Assembly: GCA_963678675.1 (NCBI GenBank)
Contig: OY783198.1
Location: forward strand, 21,748,684 to 21,812,683
Origin: Xiphydria camelus
Lineage: Eukaryota; Arthropoda; Insecta; Hymenoptera; Xiphydriidae
Length of the DNA stretch: 64,000 nucleotides
Direction of reading: 5' to 3'
How positions within the stretch are numbered: position 1 is the stretch's first letter; the number at the start of each line of letters is the position of its first letter. The position numbers were made by a program, and so were the translations under genes. The notes under the pieces are model-generated. The model saw only the letters and a list, made by a program, of their open reading frames with translations. It made no database searches and had not been told where the DNA came from. Positions 47,601-59,051 of the stretch are shown one piece after another.

Positions 47601-50600
47601 GAACGCTGCAAGCGGAAGCAGTTGTCGTAAAGGATCCTAAAACCGGCAAAGATATCACAATGAGAGACGCGGTGGAGCGCGGTATTCTCAACCCCGAGAC
47701 GGGAGTTTACAAGGACGAGACTGGCAGGAAGATATCGCTGGCGGACGCTGCTAAGTTTGGCGTCGTAGCCGTACTAGGAGCGCCGCTGATTGCTGCGGCC
47801 GCCGCGGTGGAAGCCGTGAAAAAGGCTATGGTCGAGGATCCCAGAACCGGAGAAAAGATTCCACGAGAAGTCGCCATTGAACGCGGACTGATCGCTAGAC
47901 CCGATAAACAGATAATCAGTAGATCAGAAATAGTCACTACTACGGTTTTGGTGAAAGATCCGAAGACTGGAAAAGAGATTCCCGCGAGCGAGGCTATCGA
48001 GAAAGGCATCGTCACACCTGACGAGCTTCACGAACTGGCCGCGCTGCCGAGCGATTCCAAAGTGAAGGTGAGAATTCTGGAAGAAACGGACGACTCTACG
48101 AGACCATCGCCCGGCGAGAGAACGAGGGACCGCGTGACCACTGAACCCAAGTTCAAAGTGACCATCGGAAAAGCGAGGTCACTGTCGCAGAGTCCCGAAA
48201 GAGAAGCCAAACCCATCGTACTTCAGAAAATGAGGAAGAAGATAGTCAAGGCGAAAGAGGCTTTGGAAAGTGGTCTCATAGACGAAGAGACCGCACGGAT
48301 CTTGGAGCAGATCATAAGCGATAGCGGCGAGTCGCTCACCCTGTCCGAAGCTATCGAGAGCGAAAAAATCAATCCCGAAGCTGGTAGGATCGTCGATCCG
48401 CAGAGAGGAGACGTGCTCACCGTCAAGCAGGCTCTAGAGCGCGGTGTACTCGATCCTGAGAGCGCGAACGTGTTGGTACCACTCGCGAGGAGTCTCTCAG
48501 TACCAAGTTTGTATAAGCAGGGACTCCTGGAGCCACAAGAGGGCAAGGTAGTTCATCCGGAGACCGGCGCGCATCTCACTTTGAATGAGGCCATAGTTTG
48601 CGAAATAGTCGACCCTCTGTCGAAGCTAACTCAACCGGAGGATCGAGAAATTATCACTTTGGAGGCTGCTATAGAGCGGGATCTGGTAGACGCCGATAGG
48701 TCTGTGGTGAAAACACCGGTCGGCAATGTGAATCTGATCAAAGCCGTGGAAACTGAAGTATTCGACATAAAAGAGAATAGCAAAGGACCAATTGAAATTC
48801 CACCAGCAGGTATGACCTTTCCAGTCGCGTGGAATCGCGGTCTGGTTCTTCCGCACAAAGGCGAAGTCGAACATCCCCTCACCGGGCAACGCGTACCGCT
48901 TCAAAGTGCCATCGAATCCAACTTTATCATGGCTTTACCCTATCCAGCTGCACCTGATAGCATAGAAGTAACAAAGGCTCTCGAGTCCGGCCTCATAGAC
49001 GAGGTGAAGGGTGTGTTCACGCACCCTTCGACTGGCACGGTGATCCCAATATCCGAGGCTGTCGAATCTGGTCTCCTTGTGATCAAATCCCAGCCCGAGG
49101 GTGAAGGAACCATTGCCGCCGTCACGGAGACCATCACATCTTATCATACCATCACGACGAAAACGATAGAGCTACTATCCGGGTACGTTCTTCTGAACGC
49201 GTCGCAAATCCAGGATGTTAATACCGGAGAAATCATTTCCATGCAAGAAGCCAAGAGAAGAGGCATTGTCAAAGACGAATCGGAAACTAAAGAAGAGTTC
49301 ACTACCAGGGACATAAAGATGACCTTCAGCGACGCGGTTGAGAGGGGATTAGTCGACATGAGTGCGGGAACTTATACTGATCCCGACACTGGTGCAGTGA
49401 TGCCGATTGCGAAGGCCATCGAAGTGGGCATCCTCGATACCTCGTCTTCCGGCGAGAGAGATTCGGAGCGCTCGATCGAATCACCGAATACCAGCATGAC
49501 GGTATTGGAAGCCGTCGAGAGGATCTACGACGAGAAGACGGGTTTGTTCAAGGATCCAGCTACGAATAAGTCGTACGAACTGACCGAGGCCATGGAAGTC
49601 GGACTGGTCGAGCCTAATTCTGTAGTTTATGACGTAAAAACCGCCGAACCGATCACCACCAAACAAGCTGTAGAGAAGGGACTTCTAGATCCAAAGACAG
49701 GGAAAATTAAGGACAAAGACGGTGGCTCGATGTCAGTCGCAGATGCAGCTAAACTGGGTCTTTTGGCTGTCGTAGCCGCGCCGGTGTTAGCTGGAAAAGC
49801 CGTGGTTGACGCAGTGAAGGGTCTACGATCCGACGAGAAGAAATCAATCGCTGCCACAGTTCCGAAAGCACCGAGTCCTTCTCGCGAGAAACCATCGACC
49901 AAAATCGTCGAGCAGAGCGTAACCGCACAGCACCAAGTCAAATCAAATGACGACTTTGACAGTCGAAGAAAATTGTCGCAGGAACTCGAGGAGAAGGTTG
50001 GGAAAGCCTCGCGAATCGAGCAGCCAGTGATAACGACTACACTCGGCGAAGCCATTGAGAATGACCAGATCGAACCGAAGACCTGTAGAATTGTAATCGG
50101 TGCCAGAGAGCTTCCCTATACTGTCCAAGACGCCCTGGAGCAACGTCAGGTGCAACTCAGCGAAACCATCGAAGTCTTCAGCAAGACCAAGATCGGTATG
50201 GTCGAGGAGAGGTCGAGATTCAAGGTTGCCATCGCCAAAACCTTAACGCCGCTGCAATTGGCCGAGCAGGGAGCTTACGATCCGAAGGCGGAGAAGTTCG
50301 TGGATCCCGATACCGGTGACATCGTGTCCTTTAATGAGTACGTCACTGTCTTGGAAGTTTTCGATCCAGAAAACGTTTGGGTGAAGGATTTGTCGAGTAA
50401 GCAAGAGAGATTCGTGACGCTGAGAGAAGCGATCGATAAGCCGTTGGTGGACAGAAATTTGGGTTACATGGTGGACCCGAAGAGTGGTAGGAAGGTGCCT
50501 TTCTTCGAGGCCATCAAGCTCGGTTGGATCGTTCAACGAGAGCCCTACGTAGAAGAGGAGCCTTTATCGTTGACTTTGCAGGAGGCCGTGGAAGCAGGCG

Positions 50601-53600
50601 TATGCGATCCTTCCAGTGGTGATCTTCAAGATCCGAGATCAGGACAGTCGTTAACCTTCGCGGCTGCCGTTGAGAATGGCCTCATCGAGGGCGACTCGAT
50701 AGGCATCAGAAATCCTACCAACGATGAGATTCTTCCACTTTACGAAGCTGTGGAGACGGGAATCGTCGACTTGAACAGAGGGGTAATAGTGAACGTAGAA
50801 ACGAAAACCGAAATCGACATCAAGATAGCGTTCCTGAAGGGTCTAGTGGTGCCCGGCCGACGCAAGCCAATTTCCTTGGAGGCTGTGATTAACAAAGGTC
50901 TTTACGAACCGGAATCCGGCAAAATTCAGGATCCATTGACGAAGCAACGTATAGATATCGAAGAGGGAGTCCGCAGAGGAATCGTGGACGCCTTCATCAC
51001 TGAGTGTCAAGACACTGGTGCCGGTTCGTTTATTTCTCTGGATGATGCGCTTGCTGTGAAACTCGTTAATCCCGGAACCGGTAAATTACGCGACACTAAA
51101 GCCGGTAAACTATTACCGTTGAATACCGCCTTGAACAAAGGGTTGATCATCACCACTCCATTCGCACCTTCGTTCATCGATATCATAGTGCAAGAGTATT
51201 ATTCGCCGAAAACCGGTCTCGTTCTGAATCCCATGACCGGCGAGGAATCGACCGTAAAGCACGCCTTGGCCATCGGTTACGTAGATGGAACGATGATTAT
51301 GCTGAAGGACGAGAGGAAGGACCAAGTAGTGACACTGAATACCGCACAGGAGACCGGACTGATCGACTTGGTAAAAGGAATACTCGTATATCCACACGCC
51401 ATGACGCTGGATGTGGCTTTCGAGAAGGGATACATCCTCTCCACGATCAAACCGTGGACTCTGCAGGAAGCTTTGGCGCATCAATGCTACGATCCCAAGT
51501 CTGGCAAGTTCGCCATTGACGGAGAGAAGCTGACGCTCGAGGAAGCCATCGCCAAGGGACTCATCAGCCGGGACAGTCCCTCGGTGAAAGATCCGAGAAC
51601 CGGGGACATAATTTCTCTCGGTGACGCCATCAAGCATGGTCTTATAGATCCAAGGAATGGAACTGCCCTAGATCCCGCGACAGGTGCACCATTGACTCTG
51701 ATGGACGCTCTGGATCGCGGTTTGGTGGTACCCGCCAAGCGCAAGATCTCCCTGCCGGAGGCCGTTTTCAAGGGCTTTTACGACCCGAAGACCGGACAAT
51801 TCGTCAGTCCGGAAACGTTGGAGAAACTACCCACTGACAGAGCCATCAAGAAGGGCGTGATAGATCCTACGTCGGCTATCGTGCGAGATCCACGGGGTGA
51901 CGTAATAACGTTCAACAAGGCCATTCAAGAGCTCATAGTCGATCCCAAAACCGGAACCATCACCAACGAAAAGGGACAGAACGTGGATTTCCAGGAAGCG
52001 TTCGAACGAGGGTTGATTCTAGAAACGCGAAGACCCATGAGTTTCAGCGAAGCCATATTAAAAGGCATTTTCGACGAGGCTACCGGGACATTCCTGGACC
52101 CGCAAAACGGCGTGCACCTCACCGTCGAAAAGGCAATTCAACGAGATCTAATCGACGCCGATTCTGTGATTGTGAAAGACGCCAGAAGCGGATTCTGGAA
52201 GAAAATAACTCTGATCGAAGCTATCAAGATAGGATACGTCGACGGCACTACCGGTCGTTTCAAGGACTTCACGCGTGATAACAAAGAGATCAATCTGAGA
52301 GAGGCGTACGAGAGCGGACTGATAGTTGACAACAAAGCTGCCGTCTCCTTGCAGCGCGCCATTCATCAAGGCTTATACGAGGATAAGACTGGAAAGATAG
52401 TCGATCCCAGTACCGGAAGAGCCATCACCTTACATGAGGCCATGCGAAAGTGCGTCATCAGTCCGACATTGGCGTGTTACTGGGATAAGCGAGCCGAACG
52501 CCTCTTGTCGCTCGCCGAAACTTGCCGAGCGGGCGTCATCGACAGGCGTTCGGGAGTCTTCAGGGAACCCGGCGCCAATTGTTCGGTATCTTTGTCAGTT
52601 GCTCTACAATTGGGCTTGATTGTCGACATCGAGAGTGCCGGTTTCAGTCTATACGAAGCTGTTCTAATGGGTATGTACGACGTACCTTCGGGGATGATCG
52701 TTCATCCCTCCAACTCTAGAAGACTCACCTTAGCCGAGGCCTGTCAAGTGGAGCTAATCAATCCGCTCACTTCGATAGTGAAGAATTCGAAGACCAATAG
52801 ATACATCCCGCTGGCCGATGCCGTCTCGGCTGGAATCATCGACGAGATCCGAGGCACCTATAATATTCCCGAGATCGGAAAAGTAATGGATCTACAAGAG
52901 GCGCGGAAGAAAGGTTTCATCGTTCCATCCAAGAAACCTTTGTCCATCGAGGAAGCCGTAAAATGCGGCCTCTTCCGCGGAGACAGCGGTAAATTCGTAG
53001 ATCCTGCGGCCAATGAGTATCACGATGTGACTCAAGCGCTCAGCTGGGGTCTCATAGATCCGGATACGACTGCTCTGAAGGATGCCACTACCGGCCAGAT
53101 CAAGTCTCTCGTTGCGGGAATAGAAGATGGCACGTTAGACGTGCCTAAAGGTAGAGTGCTCGATCCGAAGACGAAGAGAGCTTATAACATAGACGTCGCA
53201 TTCGAGCGAGGGCTGCTGGTCACAGTGGAGAAGCCACTGACGCAACAACCAGAACGCAGAACGTCTCTGGAACTGCAGAAAGCATCAATCAAGGAGAAAG
53301 CTATAAGAGAATGCAGTCTGGAAGAAGCGATAAGGTACGAACTTCTCGACCCCGCCACCTCCGTCGTGAAGGATCCCAGAACGGGAAGATTTATAACGGT
53401 GAGCAAAGCCATAGCCGAGAGTGTCGTGGACCCTTCCAAGAGAGGAACCTTTGAACCGCAAAGCGGAAAGATAACTCCGCGCTGCGTGAGGTTCGAAGAC
53501 GTCACGGTCTTCTTCATTGAACCTCTCACTTTCGAATCGGCCGTGGAAAAGGGCCACCTCGCGCTGGAAACTGGCAAATTGACCGATCCCAAGACCAACG

Positions 53601-54136
53601 AGGCACTGACGCTCAAGGAAGCCGTTACCCTTGGCGTAGTCGATTCCGATTCCGCCTTGATAAAGGATTCACAAAAGAAGAAGCTCGTAAAGCTGACGGA
53701 AGCGTTCCGCAAGGGAATGATGGACGCCGAAAAAGGCAACGTGTTAGACACCATGACGTCGAAATTGTACACCCTGCCGAAAGCTGTGGAGACCGGTCTA
53801 TTGACCACTCCCAAACAGGGTGTCACCTTTATCGAAGCTCTGCAATTCGGCGTTTATAACCCGACGACAGGCAGTTTTCACGATCCGTTCGTAGTAACCT
53901 CCGTGTTAGATCGCAAGCGCATGACGTTAACCGAGGCGATAGAATCAGGCTTGGTAGATCCGTCTACGACGGTCATCAAAGACCCCGCGACCGGTAACAT
54001 AAGTAGTCTGTTAGAAGCGATAAACGAGGGAAAGATAGACCCGGTAGCAGGCAGGTTTTTCGAAGACGCAACAGGCAAGAGTCTCGACTTCGTCAAGGCC
54101 TTGGAGCGGGGTTACGTACTCGCCGCTGAAGCCAGG
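44620..54136 (+). CDS. shot: shot giant exon: plakin (plectin) repeats
   Basis: A single 9517-nt exon runs from acceptor ATCATCCTCCAG to donor GTAAGTGA, giving 3172 codons with no stop. After a Ser/His-rich head it is almost wholly made of 38-residue plectin-type units with the pattern L-EA-GLID-TG---DP-TG. About 70 units fit by length; I did not count them singly. A basic Ser/Pro/Thr-rich insert breaks the array at about 46531-47060 (SPSPTK twice, plus SPSK sites). Two Ala-rich hydrophobic segments sit at 47756-47818 and 49754-49816. In plakins such repeats bind intermediate filaments. Insects lack cytoplasmic intermediate filaments, so here they may be structural or bind other partners. With 44081-44196 it forms a frame-neutral cassette. 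Confidence 0.97.
46531..47060 (+). other. shot: Ser/Pro/Thr-rich basic insert within the plakin repeats
   Basis: About 175 residues without plectin-repeat pattern. They contain repeated SPxK/SPTK motifs (SPSPTKVLITKR, TPSPTKTERK) and end with Thr/Glu-rich TTEKRVFEIPADG, where the repeats resume. Such segments are usually unstructured, and the S/T-P sites are possible proline-directed kinase targets. Confidence 0.85.
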
Positions 54137-56180
54137 GTAAGTGACGTTTGTTCCTCGTACGTTGTTCCTCCTTATAATAATAGCTTGCTAATAGAAGGTT
54201 ACGGAACATTGCATTTTGCTTCAAAATTTGTTACGTTTTCTTTTCTTTTATTTTTTAATTCTTCCCTTATTGAAATAACGATCACGAGGTTGCCAAATTT
54301 GTTCGAATCTATACCAACGATAGAGCTTGGTGGCATGGTCCCACGCATGGACCGTAATATGGACAGTTAATCGTGAGGGATGGTCGAGGAAGTGATATAC
54401 AATTCAATGGTGAGACTGTGAATCTCGCGGCGATTACTTATCAATGCGCTTAGCACGTGGTGCTACCGATGCGAGACACAGAGTTTCTGAATTTGAAATA
54501 TCACGCGAAGAAGAGTCGTGGATGAACCAAGTCATAGAATTCACTTCTATCGTCACCATCCCCTGCTACGGTTGATTTTGAACGCTCGCTTTAAAACCTT
54601 TTGTCTCGTTGTTCCAGTGTGCCTACGTTATACGACACTCACATCCCCGTGCTTGTTATCATTTAACATGGGGCTAGTTAAAAAAAACGACCAACCACTC
54701 CTACATGACACTAACCAACCGTGTATGTTGTCCGCCGAACGCGTAGGGTTGCCGGCACGTCGACAGCCGCTCGGCGCATCGCACGCATCATAACAAAATC
54801 AATCCTCCTTCGACATCGCTTCAGTTTGAAATACTCATTTAATCTGAAATCGTTTTGTCGCATCAGCAACGCTAATTCGGCCTTCGATTAATTAAGTTTA
54901 CGCTAGCCATAATCTGATCCAATCCACGAAGATCTTGTGGATTGAGTCGAGATATCGCGGAGACGGATCCGTGTACGTAATTGACGCCATCCGGAGCCAC
55001 ATCCGGACGGTAAGATAATCAAAGTAATATAAGTCATATTATGTTTGAGTAACTATGTCGAGGAACGAAAATTCTTTGATATTTTTTTCTTTTGGAGAAG
55101 CAAGAAGCTTAGTGCGCGAATTGATTTAAAAGGCCAAATTAGTTTCGTATCCAAATTATTTCAATTTTTACATCAGATATTACCATCATAATATTTATAC
55201 GAACATTACGCGTCTCGTGCTTAATGCAGACCGTTTTGCACGGGATTTTTTTTATTGCGATACGGCGTACATATATCATTCTTTGAGTGCATACATTTTT
55301 GCATGACATTCTAATTTAAAGAGAGCAATAGTGTTTACAGATCATTGTTATACGCGTTGATGATATAAAATAGTCCAAAAAGCCGAACTGATATATTCAT
55401 CAGTAAAATGTCTTCTTAAGCGACTCACACCTAATGTGTTTTAATTATAGGCACTAATTGTGATTAACTAAAAGAAATCCTTGACGTCGTTAATCGAAAC
55501 ATAATATCTCCATTACCGTAATTTTTTGTCTTAATCAGTAACAGATATAATATTATTACACGACTCTTTATTCCAGTTCTCAAATTATGATTGTTATACA
55601 TTTAATAATTCTGTGTGTAAACTTCTTTTTACTTTTTCAGGTGTTACTCATTTTTGTCCCTGTTTGTTCTTTTTTTTTTAATTTGTCTCTCTTGATACTC
55701 TCTTTTTCCCACATACAGTACACTGTTCTCATATTTGATAGAACATCCATCATCGTCACACTGTCATTATTGTGCGTTTTAATTTATTTGCTTGACGAAG
55801 TCTTTTTTTGCATTCCTTACGAAGCTTCACGCTACTTTTTCCAATTGCTTCCGACTGCATATGAAAAAACACATACATACAAAGTATGCAGTCCTTGCAG
55901 ATAAATTAAAGCTACTCCAGTATATTATTGTATTTACTTTACGTTCACTATACGTATGTGTTCCGTTGTGTGTGTTCGTGCTTGCATGTGTGAGATTTGG
56001 CATTTAAGCTTACTATTTAATTTACGAATACAACTATCCTAGCGTTACTGCGATTTTACCGCCATTGGTGAGATGGCTGGGGTGTATTTGTCTTACTTTC
56101 GTATTCTCTCCATTCCGTTTAAAAGATTCGCGAGTAGTTCGTGAAGCTCGTTACAATTTTTGACTGAAAATCTATTGTAG
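54137..56180 (+). other. shot: Intron between plakin repeats and rod
   Basis: A 2.0-kb AT-rich intron. Reading through the donor reaches a stop at 54368-54370, so non-splicing would end the protein after the plakin repeats. I saw no convincing polyadenylation signal to support that. Confidence 0.8.
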
Positions 56181-56327
56181 CAAGCGGTCCAGGAGAAGTA
56201 CAAATTGTGCGACGAGACGCTCACCAAGCTTCTACAATGGATTTCTGGGGTCGAGGACAAGTTGTCACATCAAGATGTCGTAAAGGAGGATATCGAAGAG
56301 TTGAGAAACCAGATAAATGTCCTGAAA
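56181..56327 (+). CDS. shot: shot exon: start of the spectrin-repeat rod
   Basis: The 147-nt exon (49 codons), phase 0 at both ends, runs from acceptor AATCTATTGTAG to donor GTATGTAC. It encodes QAVQEKYKLCDETLTKLLQW and then ELRNQINVLK, helix A of a spectrin repeat. It can follow 54136 or, by skipping the block, 35350. Confidence 0.95.
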
Positions 56328-56440
56328 GTATGTACAACCGTATTTAATATTTTTCTTTCGCTCTAAACTTATTTGCAGAACCGAGCGCTTGCCGAGTTTC
56401 CGATTGTACTAAATTATCCGATCGACGTTTTGCCTTGCAG

Positions 56441-56664
56441 CAAGTGAAGGAAGACCTAGAATCGCACGCTCGTCCCGTTTCGTCTTGTCTCGATCAAGTC
56501 CGTCAAGTTGTTCTTACTGGCAGTGATGTGCTGTCGAGTGAGGAGGTGTCCACCTTGGAAAAGAATGGTCGCTCGCTGAAAACAAGATTCGACAGAGCCG
56601 CGGATCGCACCGACAGACTACTCAGGCGTCTCACCGGCGCCAGGGATGAACTCAATAAGTTCAA
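56441..56664 (+). CDS. shot: shot exon: rod
   Basis: The 224-nt exon runs from acceptor GTTTTGCCTTGCAG to donor GTAAGACT. It encodes QVKEDLESHARPVSSCLDQV and ends ARDELNKF plus two bases that complete Lys at 56784. It forms helices B and C of the first rod repeat. Confidence 0.95.
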
Positions 56665-56783
56665 GTAAGACTAATTCGATTTCGTTAATCAAGAGCTGCT
56701 GAATTAATACATTCGTTGTAATTCAGAACTAAAAACCATATCAAAGCACATACTGCGATGCTCAGTAATAATCTTTCACGTAG

Positions 56784-57578
56784 GAACGAAGTGGCTACAT
56801 TCTCGTCTTGGCTGGACAAAGCCCGTCGCACCCTGGAGGACAAGGAAAGATCCTTGTCCGATCTGAACAAGCTGACTACGAGCACAGATTCCACTAGAGA
56901 TTTCGTCAGCGACGTCATCGCCCACCAAGCCGATCTTCGATTCATCACGATGGCCGCCCAGAAGTTCGTCGACGAAAGCAAAGAATACCTGCAGATATTG
57001 AATGACTTTAGAACCAGCTTGCCTCAACGCCTGCCTCACAAGGAGCCACTGGCTAGTCAAGATTCGCCAGTGCGCAGCGAAGTGTCCATCGTCACGGCTC
57101 AGTACAAGGATCTACTGACTCGCGCCAACGCTCTGTCGGACAGACTTTCCGGAGTCGGCGGCAGACAACGCGATTATCACGACTCATTGGACAAAGCCAA
57201 GTCATGGATGAAGGAAGTTGAGCCTAAGGTGAACAGAGTAATCTCGGAGCCCGTGGCTGCCGAGCCCAAACAAGTCGAGGATCAATTGAGCAAGGCAAAG
57301 GCGCTGAACAACGAATTCCTCGCCAACGAACGCTTGATAGATAACGCCAAGACCAGTGTGGATGCGCTATTGCGGTCTCTCGATGGTCAACTGACACCCA
57401 ACGAAGTTAATTATCTGGAGGAACCCGTAAGAGTTTTGGAAGATAAGTATCGACAGCTCGGTACTGCTTTGGCTGATAAGTGTCAGGAACTCGACACGGC
57501 CTTGGTGCAGAGTCAGGGAGTACAAGACGCCTTGGACGGTCTGGTTGTCTGGTTGAATAATGCTGAGAGCCAATTCAA
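56784..57578 (+). CDS. shot: shot exon: rod
   Basis: The 795-nt exon runs from acceptor CTTTCACGTAG to donor GTGAGTAT, with phase 2 carried in and out. It starts NEVATFSSWLDKARRTLEDK and ends WLNNAESQF, covering about two and a half spectrin repeats with the usual Trp near the start of helix A. Confidence 0.95.
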
Positions 57579-57661
57579 GTGAGTATTACATCACGAACAC
57601 GCTAAATTTCTAATCCGAAACTCCGACACATCGCGATGCTCGTATTCTTGCAATGTTACAG

Positions 57662-58530
57662 GAATCTACAACGTCCAGCCAGTCTTCAAAAGGAACGATT
57701 GGAGGAACAACAAAGAGACCAACGCGTTCTCCAGGCCGATTTGGATAGCCATCGTCCCAGTGTCGAGGCCATCACCGCCAGTGCTCAAGATCTACTAATC
57801 AACTCTAGCAATGCCCGAGTTGCCAAGCGAATCGAGGGTAAGCTAAAGGACGTGCAGAGCAGATTCGAGAAGCTCATGGATAAGTCCCTTCGTCGCGGTG
57901 AATTCCTCGACGAAGTTGGCCAAGCTCTCGGTGATTTCACCACCGAAGCTGGCAAATTCGACGCTTGGTACGCGCGTATGATGGAGGGTCTCGAATCGCG
58001 GGAACTCGGCAAGCTCAACGCGTCGGAATACGAGGGAAGAATGGCGCAATTGTTGGACAAGCGAGAGGACCAGCGCGGCAACTTTGAAGATCTCATTCGA
58101 AACGGCAAGAATTTGGTCGCCAAGAAGGACATAACCGACGCCGGTCCAACTAGAGACAAGATAAAGGCCATCGAGTCCCAGTGGAAGGAACTGAACAATT
58201 TGTTGGATGAGAAGCAGCGACTCAGCAAGTCGCGCGCCGAACAGCTTTCCGTATATGAAAAATTGCGCGATCAAGTCATCGATTGGCTGAGTGACACGGA
58301 GAACAGGGTTCAGCGATTGCAACCGGTAGCGGTTGATCTCGACAAGTTGAAGAAGCAAGCCGAGGAGTTGAAGCCCATTCAGAAGGAATACAGGGATTAT
58401 GGCAATACCATCGACAAAGTCAACGATCTCGGCATCGCTTATGACAACTTGATGAAGGAACGTGGCGAAAGTCCAACCAGACGTCGCGGAAGCAGTAGTC
58501 CCACCAAGAGACCCGTTGTCACTAGTCCAC
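57662..58530 (+). CDS. shot: shot exon: rod, ending in an SPTK linker
   Basis: The 869-nt exon runs from acceptor GCAATGTTACAG to donor GTATGTAT. It encodes NLQRPASLQKERLEEQQRDQ and spectrin repeats with conserved Trp (FDAWYARMMEGL, QWKELNNLLDE), then a basic Ser-rich linker with RRRGSSSPTKRPVVTSP. One base carries over to 58645. The following intron is frame-neutral if retained (see findings). Confidence 0.95.
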
Positions 58531-58644
58531 GTATGTATTGTCCCTTCCTGTATTTCGACTATCATCGATCGCGCGACTATCAATCACGTCTCACCACATT
58601 TCATACAGCACATCTCCGTCATTTTGTTAAATTTTTTTTTGTAG

Positions 58645-58934
58645 TACGCAGAATGTCACAAGATGGTCGCTCGCCATCACCCACTAAGTCCTATGCGGTT
58701 CAAAGTCCGGTCTCTCCAGGTGGAAGCAGCGGATTCAGCAGTCGCCGCTCCAGCCAAGATGGTTTCCACTTGGAGGAGCTGTCGCCGGTGCAGCAACAGC
58801 TGTCCGAAATCAATAACCGATACGGTTTGCTTGGCGTCAGGCTGACCGATCGTCAAACGGAGTTGGACGGCATCAAGGACGAGCTCAGGAAGCACCTTGA
58901 CAACTTGAAGAATCTTTCGCAGTTCCTCGATAAG
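58645..58934 (+). CDS. shot: shot exon: rod linker and next repeat
   Basis: The 290-nt exon runs from acceptor TTTTTTTTTGTAG to donor GTACGATA. With the carried base it gives LRRMSQDGRSPSPTKSYAV, a Ser/Gly-rich stretch (SGFSSRRSSQDGFHLEE), and then a helix ending LSQFLDK in phase 0. The SPTK-rich linker interrupts the rod between repeats and could be a hinge or regulated site. Confidence 0.93.
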
Positions 58935-59051
58935 GTACGATACGGTAGTACGGATAATCGGGGAAAGTGAAGAATTTTTAAAAGTGGTCACGTCTATCTC
59001 TATGCTTTATTTTCCTTCGAAATTCCCTTAATCGATCTTTGATTTGTACAG

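Noticed and set aside
54137..54370. Read-through of the giant exon into the intron as a true C-terminus
   Set aside because: A strong donor (GTAAGTGA) lies at 54137, the exon at 56181 continues in phase 0, and the read-through part is a hydrophobic low-quality sequence.
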